A stretch of DNA of 64,000 nucleotides from Micropterus salmoides (lineage: Eukaryota > Chordata > Actinopteri > Centrarchiformes > Centrarchidae): the NCBI RefSeq assembly GCF_014851395.1, contig NW_024044459.1, positions 23,326,418-23,390,417 of the forward strand, read 5' to 3'. The position numbers and the translations under genes were made by a program. How positions within the stretch are numbered: position 1 is the stretch's first letter; every line of letters starts with the position of its first letter. The notes below the pieces were generated by a model that saw nothing but the letters and a program-made list of their open reading frames with translations, did no database searches and was not told the origin of the DNA. Below are positions 1 to 10,736 of this stretch, in pieces.

Positions 1-2928
1 TTACACTGATAGCTGTGTCACATTCTCAAAGTGTTACAAATGCCAAATTAAGCAGTGACAATTATAATACTCTTTTGTTACTTGTTTTTTTGGCTTGGGG
101 GTAAAGATGTACATTCATGTGGCAACAGCTGGTAAATGACAGCACCATCCTCTCTGATGAAGCAGTTGACAGCTACAACAATATGGTTGACAGAGACTTT
201 AATTTAGGTGTGAATGACACACAGCCTATGTTGTGGTCCGTGAGAAGAGCCCAGTCCCGTCCCACTCATCTCAAAATCAAGAACCAACTCTCAGGAGAAG
301 ATGAGCATTATCTTAATATTCCTGTCGATATGGAGGTTGCACTTCCAAATTGCGAATATGGGCTGGGAACCATGTTTTAAAAAACAGAAATCTCAGCACC
401 TATATATAATCATTAAGTTACTGGTATTGACCAAGTACCCTATCACCTCCCTGCAGATACAATATGGCTCTACAATGGAGCAGTATAAATCTTCCATCCT
501 GGCCCTTTAACTAACAGTAGCAGATCAGATTTTGCTAACACAGCTTTGGATGTCGAACCAGATCCGGAGGTGGTCAGTACTGCATATGTAATGTGACTTC
601 AGGCCTTGATACACTTCAGAACAGATAAGGATATGGACCTGGACAGCAGACATACCACGGTTCAGGCATAGGCGGACGTGTCAACACATGATGACAGGTT
701 TCTCTCGAATGTGCACAGATGAGGAAATTTAGGTCATCCAGACACTTGTAGCTATCCGGATGGGGAAAGTATAATTTGAGTTTAAGCCTAAATAAATATA
801 TGCCAATATAGCAATAAACTGGAAGAATCAGGCAAAGTGTCAACATAAAGATAAATATGCTTTCACAAATTGGATCATTAAAATCTGATCTAAAAGTCTC
901 AAAGCCACTCCTTCGATCCCAATGCTCATGTTACTAACTGTATTTTTGAATATTGAAAACAGAGTGACAGTCTGTTAAATGAGCAATGACTGCCTCTACC
1001 TCATCTCTAGTTCTCTCTGTATCTGTCTGGGACTAATCATTTCACAAAACACACCGGGATGATGAAACGGCTTCAGCAGACCCTAAACGAGAGTCATTAG
1101 AACACATCACAGACGCTCATAGATTGCTTTGAAGATAAAACGAGAGATCCTGCAATGAGAGAGCAGTAAAAAGCGCGGTAATAATAAATGGCAGCGGTCT
1201 TTTCCCTCTTGCACCTTTCAATTTCTGTCTTCCTCACAGTTTGTAGTAAAGCTCTCTCATTATGTCACTTTGAGGAACCACCAGTAACAGTGAGAGAGAT
1301 GGAAGGAAAGAAGGTGGAGGAATAGGAAGAAAGGAAGATAGTAAGTACAGATTAATATTTTTTTACACCCTATTATCATCCCTTACCTTTTTAATTACTC
1401 ATTAAGTAGCTTTCATACCTCCCCAAAAAGTACTGCCATTGCCAGGTCATCATGTGCTTTCCTGTTTATAATTTCCCTCTTTAACAAATGATGCATTAGT
1501 TATAGGCTAATTTGACATATTTATCATTCACTCGGATGATACTTTAAAGAGAATGGGTCAAATCAGTAGAGCCGAATCAAATTGTCACTCAGGTCAGTGT
1601 TCATTGTTGGACCGGTCTCCACTGAGTTCCAAGTGAACCAATACGCTTGTAAACACAAAGCAAATGTTCAGAACTAAGGCAAATTGCCTACTTTGGCAAT
1701 GCTCCAAAGCTGGCTGGCTACTCTCCAGAATGACCACAGCTGCAACAAACTCACAAATTGTGAATTAAGTGAACTGGCACTGAATCGATTCACTCCTACC
1801 AGACAGGAAGAAAGAAAGAATCAAGTTAATTAAAGGGATCTGTCACCACTATAGTGCATTCATTTTCAGGACACAGGTCTTGGTTCCTGCGCTAGACAAG
1901 TAAAATGTAAAGATACATTAAAAAATAATATGTATAACAGAAGGTTAATTATGCTTCCAGGCATAACTTGTGAAATTAAATTTATGGTACTGTGAAGGTT
2001 TGGTCAGGTCTTTGTTTTGCGTGTTAGATTTTTGTCTCAGCCTGTTTCTAAGGGTTTGGTTTTTGTATCAGCGTGCTTGTCTTGCTCCTGATTTATTTTG
2101 AAATTGTCTGTTATCTGTTATGCTCCATGTGTCCGCCTGTTTTAGTTTGAAGTTTTCTGCGTCTGTTGTTTGCGTGTAGTTTTGATTCCCGGTTCTGTCT
2201 TATTTCCCCTCAATGTGTTACACCTGTTAATGTTCCCGCCCTGCTCCTTTGGCTCACCTTAGCCTGCTTAGTTTGGACAACCTGTTTTTGTCACTTTGTT
2301 TGGACAACCTGTTTTTGGGATTTCTTTGCTTTGTTTGAAGTACTTTATTTCCTTTGGATTTACTTGGTCTCTGACACTGTTGTAGTGACACTTTTTGCTA
2401 AATAAATGATCAGAACACATCTTGCCGGTTCTAGTGTCTTGCGTTTGGGCCAATCCCTGTCTGCACTCGGTGTAACCCTAACAGATATTCTCATACTTTT
2501 TGTATGTTGTCGTGTCTTTCAAACTGTAACTGGCATTCTTTTCTTTCACTTGTTTGAAAATTGTGATTTCTTCAGTTGTGTAATATCAGCTAGATATATC
2601 TAGATTTACAGAAACATTCACCTTAAATAAATAGTGTTAGTATATAATTAGAGTTTATTAGCCTTGTAAACTCTCATATTTACAAATAGTGAAGCTACTG
2701 CTTCAAGACTTTTGTTTAATAAGCAGAGCAAAAATATTGCACATCAAGGGGACAGATCATAAAACAAGAGCAGAACTCTAATTAAGTAACACAGAATGGC
2801 ATGTAACCATAAAGCACAAAGTATGAGTCAAAGGTCAATGCTCAATGCTCAGTCAAAGAAAGAAACACTAAGATGAGTAAGACAAAAAGGAAAATGGATG
2901 ATGATAAAACATATAAACATCAACTTAC
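1..2928. other. Intron downstream of the 57-nt exon (partial)
   Basis: No further UNC5 exon was found here; in particular no sequence reads as the transmembrane segment, so that exon should lie before position 1. The short open frames at 117-380 and 616-846 match nothing I recognise. The piece at 540-800 has the look of an old interspersed repeat but has no ends I can define. A degenerate repeat occupies about 1991-2482. Confidence 0.6.
1991..2482 (+). repeat. Degenerate interspersed repeat, possibly a solo LTR
   Basis: The segment is T/G-rich, begins TGTGAAGG and ends CCTAACA, and has an AATAAA signal near 2400. This composition and layout resemble fish LTRs, in which a TG...CA unit carries a polyadenylation signal. 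No target duplication is visible and no internal retroelement is nearby. It also contains a 20-bp motif beginning GTTTGGACAACC twice, 27 bp apart (2271 and 2298). An unrelated dispersed repeat is equally possible. Confidence 0.3.
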
Positions 2929-3031
2929 ATGGGATTCCCAAATCACTCTTTTCTTTGGGCTCAGAGGACTTCTGAAAAAATGAACCTTGGGATGGGAAAA
3001 AGAAAGGGATGGTGGAATGGATGGAGGAAGG
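2860..3031 (-). promoter_or_regulatory. YCAY clusters flanking the cassette exon (candidate NOVA sites)
   Basis: On the transcribed strand the 45 nt upstream of the acceptor contain five YCAY tetramers (two CCATs in tandem, CCAC, then CCAT and CCAT next to the splice site). Downstream of the donor, TCATCATCCAT lies about 25-35 nt into the intron (plus-strand 2894-2904), with another TCAT near 2873. NOVA proteins bind YCAY clusters; downstream clusters usually favour exon inclusion and upstream ones repress it. The tetramers are seen directly; their binding is inferred. Confidence 0.4.
2929..2985 (-). CDS. unc5c: Candidate 57-nt juxtamembrane cassette exon
   Basis: Read from the TSP2 exon phase, this segment gives SSFFQKSSEPKEKSDLGIP with no stop and leaves in phase 1. 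It is 57 nt, so inclusion or skipping both preserve frame. The donor CCCAT|GTAAGT is strong. The acceptor used for this length is TTTTTCCCATCCCAAG, ending at 2986. Vertebrate UNC5 paralogues have short optional exons at this place between TSP repeat 2 and the transmembrane helix; UNC5B exon 8 is the best-known case, and UNC5D carries a longer juxtamembrane stretch. The insert is lysine-, glutamate- and serine-rich and would lengthen the extracellular stalk just outside the membrane. A competing acceptor TTTTTTCAG lies 14 nt inside the exon. The call rests on position, phase and splice sites, not on an alignment. Confidence 0.68.
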
Positions 3032-4378
3032 GAGAGGAACACAACAATCAAAATCAAACAAACAAGCCAAATAAAATGGGACAAACATGGACAGGACACG
3101 GACACAAAAAAGCCAACGTTTGATTCTTTCTGTCTTTCAAGTTTGGTTGTCCTAGTCCACAAATTCAAAGGTCTGAAGCAAAACAAAAAGCTCAAAAATA
3201 AAAAAAAGAAGATCATTTGAGAAAGTCTCATGTCTGTACGACAGTTACTGCTGTGTCATGCTGAGTGGTCCACTTATCGTGGCAGACAGACGGTCTATGA
3301 CATAGATGAACTGCTGATGTACTGATGTATAATTGAAATGCAGGTGTATAATTGATAAAGTCAACACAGCAACATGGTGAGCTTAAAAGCTTCTTGCTAG
3401 AACAGCTAGATGTACAAGACACACTGATACGTCACCAAAGAGCCAGAAAAACTGATAAGGTTAAGTGGGGTGATGTGCAAATATAAACATACAGTAACAC
3501 TCATGCACAGTTGACAGGCATAATGTGGTGTTTCTTTTTAGCTATGCAGCTGGGCTCGGCTATGTTGCTCAAGAATTTTAAGGTTAATGTAATTTACCCA
3601 TAAACAGTAAACTCGAGGTGGTTATTGGCATGAATTAGCATGTTTCAACACTATTTTATCAGCTGCATTATTCTTGTTTTAAATTACTTAGCAAATGGTT
3701 GCATTTACATGACTGCATCTAACAAAAGTCATGCTGATTAATGTCTGAATCAGTGATGATAGTAGGAGCAGCATTCCATGAGATTCATCACGTTGCAATT
3801 ACAACACAATTGTTCAAACAAACACGAAAACATGATGGCAGTAAAATGAAGCGTAAATGATTTAGTGAGAGCCAACACAAGGATTGTGGAAACAAAAGAT
3901 AGCATAGATGAGGACAAAACTTTTAAGAAAATGAGCAGAAGAAGGCAATCATGCAGTGCAGGAAACAATAGGACAAAGTGAAGCGATTAGAATGAGAAGA
4001 GTGGGAAGACTAGGCTTGTTTGATGCTCTGCAGAACCTGCTGACACTGCTGATCCTTTTGTATAACACAAACGTGATTCAATGTTCTCTCCAAACGCCAA
4101 TGTTACGCAACAACCAGTATCTCTAGTGATTACTGTGGTTTTAGAGACCACACAGCAGATTTTATTTGCTCTGAAGGTACTGTTATGTTGCACGCACACA
4201 CATACACATAGAGTAGGTAGTGAGTGAAATGTCATGCTCTCAAGGATGACACGGTGGAGCTCTGAGTGAATCTGTTCCAAGAATCCTGATCGATGTGTCA
4301 GAAAAATGTCAACAGGCCAAAAGACATAAAACAACACAAACAAAAAAACTTGAAAGACCTACAACTTCTGTCACAAGA

Positions 4379-4407
<29 letters not shown>
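4379..4407. repeat. (AC)n microsatellite
   Basis: About 14 uninterrupted AC units in the intron after TSP repeat 2. Confidence 0.95.
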
Positions 4408-4410
<3 letters not shown>

Positions 4411-4924
4411 TCGTACTGATATAACTCTCAGATAAACACATAAACACAAAGAGAGGGGAGGCACTCCAAGCGGGGCAGAAGTGAGGTCGAATGGATTTCT
4501 ACCTCTCAGGATTTAACAGGACAACTTTAGAAAAAAGGGCAGCGAGAGATGGTGGAAGAGCTGAATAGAGAGGTGGGAGGGGTTAGCGGAGAGAGAGATA
4601 GAGAAAGAGGGCGAGTAGAGCGAAGTGCTTTTTGAGCATAAAGTCAATTACGGAGCACTATCTAAAACATTAACTCCCCCTCTACAGCGACAGGGCGTTA
4701 TCAGTTAATTCAAAACCCTAAAAGTTACTAATTTTAATACCAGCAGCTAACCACTGATGAACAGAATCTGAAGATCTGGTGTTTAAAACGTGAAAGACAG
4801 ACATGTTCAATATAAACAAAGCAGGAACTAAAATTGTAGTTTGTATCTGGAGTTGTGCCAACAACACTTAGTTTCAAGCAAAAATCTGTTTTCTAAGCTA
4901 AATGAGGAAACAATTTTGTGCTTT

Positions 4925-5030
4925 ACATATGCTGTCCATTGTATCATTCATTCACACTTGCTTTGGCAATGTTAACATCTATTTCCCATGCCAATGAATT
5001 CAATTGAATTGATTGCTTAAACATTTTAGT
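4925..5030 (+). repeat. LINE 3'-end fragment with GAATT-type tail
   Basis: The stretch GCTTTGGCAATGTTAACATC followed by CCCATGCCAATGAATTC and AATTGAATTGATTG resembles the 3' end of a common fish LINE, which normally finishes in short GAATT repeats after a CAATAAAG-like signal. Only the tail is left. Recognition is from memory. Confidence 0.45.
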
Positions 5031-5223
5031 GTAACTGCCCAATTGGATACCAGCCCCAATGAACCATGTTCTGTCTAAAGACCACATTTTAAAAGACCCA
5101 TCATTCATAAATCTGGAAAAATGGAAGAATGATACAGGAATCACTTCAAGCCCTTCAAATATACTCTACCTATAAAATGCTTTGCATGCAGAAACCCCCT
5201 TTAACAACCACACGCACACCTAG

Positions 5224-5256
5224 ACACACACAAACACACACACACACACACACACA
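5224..5256. repeat. (AC)n microsatellite
   Basis: About 16 AC units with one AAA interruption near the left end. Confidence 0.93.
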
Positions 5257-5737
5257 GTTCATGGATTCCGGTAAATGCTACAGGAAACAGCTGAAACATT
5301 AGTGCTGACATAAAACCACGTCTGTGGAGTCATTTTAAAGACAGGAAATCAATCAGGGGAAATTAGCCTAAATCTATACCTCTCTAGGTTTTATCAGAGA
5401 TTCTGTGGCCATACCTGGGCCTCAGGGAATCCTTTTGATGGACCAGAGACACAGTATATAATTCATTGCATAAGGAGGGGGAAGGGCTCTACATATACAG
5501 TAAGTTCTGTCAATAATGTGTCTACAGGCAAAGCTTTTTGATGGATTATATAATATTGTTCCGTTGCTCATGACATAGACCATCTATTAAATGATCACTA
5601 CTATCCACTCCCCTCTAGATGCAGAGAGAAGTCCCTCAAACAAGTAATGGCTCACTATGCTGAAGGCTTTATGCTCACTGATAAGTACATTTATCCTGAA
5701 CAACACTCCTGACTGCATGCTTGTGACCATTTTATTT

Positions 5738-5830
5738 ATTTAACCCTTATTTGACCAGCAATGCCTCTTTGAGATTCTAAATAATTTTTTAAGAGCCCAA
5801 GCTACAATAGGCAGCAATAAACCGGAGTTT
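5738..5830. repeat. Old dispersed repeat fragment
   Basis: The sequence TTTATTTAACCCTTATTTGACCAGC and then TGCCTCTTTGAGATTCTAAA (cited here only by its parts at 5740-5780) resembles a repeat seen widely in fish and other vertebrates. The piece is short and diverged; no termini or coding potential remain. Confidence 0.4.
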
Positions 5831-7203
5831 ACATCCCAAAAACAATCTAGGATCATACAATCAATAGGATGATGAGACTATGCAGAGTTTATGCAGCAAT
5901 AGTATATATTCTCTAAAAAGATCCCAAAGTCAATTTTAGTCCATGTACCAGGATCATCATGTAGTACATAAAAGCTCTTTCATATAATTTGTTGCACAAA
6001 AGTAAATCCTGGGAACAGAGGGGCATAACTATTCACACTGATTGAATGTATTTGCCATTACAGTATTTGTTTTGTATCATCAGGTCAGGTCAATTTCGAA
6101 AAATGTTACTTACAGTATTGCTCTTTATGGAACCTCTTAAGACAAACACAGATGATCGGATTCTCAAAAATAATTCTAGCAATTGAGGAAAATTCTCTCA
6201 ATGGCTGCCATGTGTGAAAAGAAAGACTAATGAGAATAAATGGCAATGGCAAAGCATGAGTGTGTACAGTATGTGCACTTGTTTCAAGACTTGTTTACCT
6301 TTTCTCTCGTCAAAACTCTTGACAGTTTCTCTCTTTCTGTCTCCCCCGCCCACCTTCACGTCAGATGCTTGTCTGCCAATTACTCTGAGCACAGGGAGTA
6401 GCAAGCACTATACCTACAAGTCAACAAATGTAATTGCCACCACCTTGGAAAAGCTGTTGCTGCTATGTTTGTGGCATTATGAATCAGCCCACATTTTCCA
6501 TGTGGTTTTGAAATTGACCAATTTTATTATTTACTGGTGTCAGAAATCACTAGTGTGTGTGTGTGTGTGTGTTTTAGGCTTCTGGAAAAAAGGCATAAAA
6601 CCAGAGGGACTGAGACAAAAAGGAAAGAAATAAAAATCAAATGAGGATAAGACTTAATGTAAAGAGTAGCCGGGGTTGCAAGAGGAGAAGAGAGCAAGAT
6701 GAGAGAACTGACCAGACACCAACACTGAACGACAGTAACATTGTAAAGAAGAATGTAAAGAAAGATGCGAGAAATGACAAGGACGGGAGCAAGAAGAGGA
6801 ACACTGCCAAACAACCGCAACACAGAGTAGTGAATAAAGGCAACACTTTTAAATTCAAGACTGATTTCCTAACATCTTCAGGAACAATATATTTTAATGG
6901 TTAGTTCTGTTTATACAATATTTAGTTACGCATTTCTCAATATGAATTAGTAAATAAACCCATTTAAATGTCATGTTACACTTCACTCACTATGGCTCAG
7001 AAAATCCGACCATGTATCGCCACCCCAATGGCCTGTCTATCTGGAGTCAGTTAACTTTCAAATCAATTGTCATCTGAAGCAGACACTGCAAGCCATTTGT
7101 TCGAATTGGCATACACATTTTTCATGGTTAGGCATGATATATAACACAACTTCAGTGCCTTTAGAAGTGATATGTCAATGCTTCTTCAGTTACATCAACT
7201 CAC

Positions 7204-7368
7204 TTTGCATACAGAGTCCGTCTGTACAGTTCTGAGACTGGAGAACCATCCCCTCGCAGTCCTTTCCTCCATTTTTAGGTGCTGGGTTGTTGCACTCCCT
7301 CCTCCTCCACTGGGTACACTCTGTCCCACAGGCCGACCACTTACTCCATTCTGTCCACACACCGTCCA
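7204..7368 (-). CDS. unc5c: UNC5C-like exon: thrombospondin type 1 repeat 2
   Basis: This 165-nt exon encodes 55 residues: (V)DGVWTEWSKWSACGTEC, then TQWRRREC, PAPKNGGKDC and NCTDGLCMQ. Three tryptophans, six cysteines and the sequon NCT match the second UNC5 thrombospondin repeat. PAPKNGGKDC with VLQSQNCTDGLCMQ is the strongest single argument for UNC5C among the paralogues. The acceptor is CTTTCCTTCTAG and the donor GTGAGT follows CAAA. Phase is 1 at both ends. The last A can pair either with the 57-nt cassette exon at 2985 or directly with the transmembrane exon outside the window. Confidence 0.96.
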
Positions 7369-8122
7369 CTAGAAGGAAAGGATGGGGAAAAGAGCCAGAA
7401 TAAGAAACGACAAGAACAGATATGAGACCAAGGACAATGTCCTCAAATTGGTTCCAAACCCACTTAAGTGTATTATATGTAGGGTGGAAAAGTACCAAAC
7501 AAGAAAAGAAGTGGAATAAAGCAGAAGCTAAGAACAGCTAGAAACGCGTAGCTAGAAAAAAAAAGTAAAATAGCACAAAGAATATAATTATATAGTACAC
7601 TGTAGATAGTGAAGTGGTAGGTACACACATTTGGGGGCTGGGCGATATGGTCAAAAAACATTTTTGGCCATATCGCCCAGCCCCCAAAAAATTTCAGACC
7701 ATTCGGTATCGATTATTATCACAGTCAATGTCAAATCATTATTTTGTTCAAGTTTAAAGGCAGATTTTTGCTCCTGAGTGAAAATTGAAGAAACAAGATG
7801 CTTAATTATTAAACTTTTCTGTATGGTCAGAACGTGACAAACACTTGATGCCAAACAGTGGACCACTTCACAAGTCTGAGGTAGAACATTCAAAACTATT
7901 ATGAAAAAAGCTTTTTTCAAAAAATGTGATTAGTAAAAACTTTTTTCAGTCCCTTTTCCTCAACAAAATAAATATCTTAATAGAAAAATGAAGTGCTAAT
8001 TTGTTCATGATTCAAATGAATTCAATCAAAAATTGGGTACAGTAGAAGATACAAAAACAAACTAAACTAAAAAAATATTGGATAAAATTGGACTAGAATA
8101 CATCAGACTAGAACAGACATAC
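7369..8122. other. Short intron between the two thrombospondin exons
   Basis: This 754-bp intron is partly made of a hAT-type MITE fragment (7630 to about 7930) that starts with a perfect 21-bp inverted repeat. The rest is A/T-rich without recognisable content. Confidence 0.8.
7630..7930. mobile_element. hAT-like MITE fragment headed by a snap-back palindrome
   Basis: The left arm TTTGGGGGCTGGGCGATATGG (first 20 bases at 7630-7649) is matched perfectly by its reverse complement at 7668-7688, with a 17-nt loop. GGGCTGGGCGATATGG is a terminal sequence common among non-autonomous fish elements. The following GGTATCGATTATTATCAC and the piece around 7755-7780 resemble their interior. No second terminus or target duplication was found, so the copy is truncated or rearranged, probably with one end duplicated in inverted orientation. 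Confidence 0.6.
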
Positions 8123-8290
8123 CGGTGCACAGTGTGGTACAGGGCAGTTTTTGTATGGCCTGTCCATCACAAGGCAGTCCTCCGTTGAGAGGGGCAGGGT
8201 TTGTGCAGCTGCGGGTTCGTTTCTGGAAGCCCCTTCCACAACGGCTGTTACACACTGACCACTCCGTCCATGTCGACCAACCACCGTTCA
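8123..8290 (-). CDS. unc5c: UNC5C-like exon: thrombospondin type 1 repeat 1
   Basis: This 168-nt exon encodes 56 residues forming one complete thrombospondin type 1 repeat. It has the stacked tryptophans of GGWSTWTEWSVC, the basic GRGFQKRTRSC strand, NPAPLNGG and the closing TTLC cysteine. In the family the WxxW tryptophans are C-mannosylated and the repeats form a stiff stalk between the Ig domains and the membrane. The acceptor is CTGTTGCCATAG and the donor GTATGT follows ACCG. Phase is 1 on both sides, so the exon could be skipped without a frameshift, as is known for TSP exons of some UNC5 transcripts. Introns are about 2.3 kb upstream and only 754 bp downstream. Confidence 0.96.
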
Positions 8291-8439
8291 CTATGGCAAC
8301 AGAGATCAATAACTTTGTAAATGCATTTGTTCCTCTTTCATTGAAAGTATTTCAACTTTTTCCATTTATTTGATTGTTTAAATCCCTTTGTCAAAAAAAA
8401 GTGTTGTTAACATCAGCTCTAAAAATTACTGGCTGAACA

Positions 8440-8700
8440 CAAAGACCCCTTGCACAGCACACTCACACATGTCCTCTATGACTACTTTAAGCTAATGCCA
8501 TCAGGAATGTGTTTTAGATCGTCTGTATAGCAAATAGAAGGACGTTTATTCCAGAAGCCATTAAGACTGACAGCCACAGTACAATAACTGGTCCTTTTAC
8601 TTTGTAAATATATTGATAAATACCACTGTGTATTTCAACTCTTTCTAATTGTCTTTGCCTCTGAGGGACAGTATTTTCAAATGAACCGGACAACCATCTG
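8440..8700 (+). pseudogene. Possible LINE C-terminal remnant
   Basis: One frame reads IANRRTFIPEAIKTD around 8528-8572, close to the C-terminal motif (…SFIPxAIxxLN) of many non-LTR retrotransposon polymerases. It is followed by T/A-rich sequence with TTTACTTTGTAAATATATTG, typical of their 3' untranslated ends. Everything upstream is missing or unrecognisable. A chance match cannot be excluded. Confidence 0.3.
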
Positions 8701-10302
8701 TGGTAGACATACTAATGGGAAAGCCTCACATTTTGTAATGTTTATACAAAATAGGTCTGTGATGAAGCAATTAAATGGCACAGGGTGCATTAAAATCTGA
8801 TTGTGTTGTTTGCTGTTATTGAACTATTTTTCTTGATGGAGTCAGTGCGTGTTTTGCACATAGCTGGAGGCTGAGTTGTTGAAGTTTAGTGAGAACAGCT
8901 GGATTTTCCTGCACACCAAAACCACACACACACACAGTCTTGTGCAACCTTTCGATTACCCTGCTGCTACTGTAGAAACACTTTTTCCCCACTGTGTTCA
9001 CATGCTGTCATGTTGCTTGCAAATTACTTAACCCTGAACTTGCTCTGGAGAGAGCACAGGAAGAAAAAAAAAGAACTATTATAGGGCGGATCATGGTTCT
9101 GGGTTTTTGCGAATCCTCAGTAGCTAAAATAACATGTGTGTTTTCAAAGTCTGTTTGCATCACCCCCCACCCCCTAATCCCCATATTGTCTCTTTAAATT
9201 TTTTGTACCCATACTAGATTTCCGTCATTTCAAATCATTTAGATTTGATTGTTGCTTCATTATTTTGTATTATTGTTGTTTATCATAAGGAAAATGTGGC
9301 AGCATAGTGCAGACAAAGATAAGGGCAGATGGGAGACAGACAGAAGAGAGAAATTACGTATAAAGTTAGAATGAGTCACAAGGACACCCAGGGAGAGTGC
9401 TGACATCCAGAGAGGTGTGGTGGGGTGAAATTCCTCTGCTGCATCGCAGCAGCTCTGTCTCAGCCCACTGGACATTACCCACACTCATTTCCCAACGCCC
9501 AATTAGAAATGAATCATCAAAGAGAAAGTAACCGTTAAAATCACGTACAGTCACTTTTGTCATCTGCGTTGTTAGGTTGTTCAACTCTTTTTTCTCCCTT
9601 ATGCACTCACCTGCTTTCTCCCACTCTGTTGTTCTCCTCTGCCTCTCCTTTCTCCTCACCTGCCTCCCCATCCATCTATAGCTGTTCCATTTTCCCCCTT
9701 ATGTTCCTCTGTTTTTTCTGCGACTATTTCACCTTGTCAACAGTGTCAGCAGGGCCCTTGTGGAGCCGAGAAGATTGAACCACAGATTGAACAATCTATT
9801 TCTGTAAGGATACATCAGTGTCAAACCACTCCATCTCTCGCTGTCTGTATCGAACACGCACACATGCACAGTTATTTTTGATTGAAACACTCCTCCTAGT
9901 GAATAGACTCGGTGTTACATTTGAGAGAAACACTGTGTGTAGGTATGTGTGTGAGTGCTCTGCTATACATTGTTTCTCCTCAAAATGTTTCCTGTCTTCT
10001 CATGTCAGGCTGACATTTGGTAAAAAGAGAAAAAAAAAGGGAAAGTGAGACAAGGCATATGAGGCATTTTTCCTTCACATTTTTTCTTCTCAGTTTTTAG
10101 TTAAAACAGCAAGAGAAGGGCACTGCCTGAAAGACAAACTAACACCACTCGGAACAGAGCTATTCAGAGTTATTTTCTGTTGTTTTTCGCAGCTGTTATC
10201 ATCCCATATGCTGCACAATTTATTTGGTGGTGGGACTCAGGTTTGGCTGAAGGCTCAGACATTTGGAAAGCCCAAATGCTCTAATTTAAAACTGAAGTTG
10301 TG

Positions 10303-10427
10303 ATTGGTGGATTTTAATTGGGTGAGGTCAGGGGTGATGTGAGAATATCAGGCCAATCACAAAGAGAGAGGGTTGGCATGGCGGTAGAGCTAATTTCATG
10401 TGGCAGATGGGGGCTGGCTTGGCCAAT
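10303..10427. promoter_or_regulatory. Cluster of four CCAAT/ATTGG boxes
   Basis: ATTGG occurs at 10303 and 10317, and CCAAT at 10353 and 10423, so four NF-Y-type core motifs, two in each orientation, lie within 125 bp inside the intron, 130 bp downstream of the Ig2 exon in transcription order. The surrounding sequence 10200-10450 is not low-complexity. An enhancer role is inference. Confidence 0.25.
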
Positions 10428-10555
10428 CAGAGACATTGTACGGTAGTTTCTATAAAGGCGTCATATCTTAAAATTCTAGTCACTAAAACAGATAATCAAA
10501 ATAATTATAGCTTTAGTGACAAGATTGTCAGCAAGCCGCGAGCATGCAAACTTAC

Positions 10556-10736
10556 CATAAACAATGACAGTTGCTGTGGTGCTCCGTCTTTTGGCCACTA
10601 TGTTCTTAGCCACACATGTGTAGTTGGCCGTGTCAGACAGACGCGCCTGTTTGATGATCAGATTGTGGTCGATGGTGATGTAGAAGTTTCTGTCCTCTGC
10701 TGGGTCAATTATCTCTTCATTCTTCAACCACTCCAC
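10556..10736 (-). CDS. unc5c: UNC5C-like exon: main part of Ig domain 2
   Basis: This 181-nt exon encodes 60 residues starting VEWLKNEEIIDP and ending TTATVIVY, plus the first base of the next codon. The C2-set Ig hallmarks are visible: the tryptophan of VEWLKN, the DTANYTCVAKN motif with the distal disulphide cysteine, and an N-glycosylation sequon (NYT). Its partner cysteine is in the previous exon. The acceptor is TCTCTGTCTCCCAG and the donor is GTAAGT. It enters in phase 0 and leaves in phase 1. EDRNFYITIDHNLIIKQ and AKRRSTTATVIVY are the segments that point to UNC5C (or UNC5B) rather than UNC5A or UNC5D. The upstream open frame beyond 10736 is intron sequence. Confidence 0.96.

Larger units (their letters stand above)
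2986..7203. other. Intron between TSP repeat 2 exon and the cassette exon
   Basis: This 4.2-kb intron has no recognisable coding sequence. It holds CA repeats at 4379-4407 and 5224-5256, a GT repeat at 6553-6572, a LINE-like tail near 4925-5030 and an old repeat near 5738-5830. An A/G-rich stretch at 6575-6840 gives only low-complexity open frames. Confidence 0.7.
8291..10555. other. Intron between Ig2 and TSP repeat 1 exons
   Basis: This 2.3-kb intron contains a probable LINE C-terminal remnant (8440-8700) and a CCAAT-box cluster (10303-10427). No exon-like sequence was recognised between 8700 and 10190; a pyrimidine-rich patch lies at 9570-9720. Confidence 0.75.

Noticed and set aside
117..380. 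87-codon open frame on the plus strand
   Set aside because: It matches no family I know, has no splice or start context, and lies in unc5c intron; probably chance or an old repeat.
2849..3231. Two overlapping minus-strand frames with hydrophobic stretches, considered as the transmembrane exon
   Set aside because: The hydrophobic parts are translated intron pyrimidine tract; only the 57-nt core is supported by splice sites and phase.
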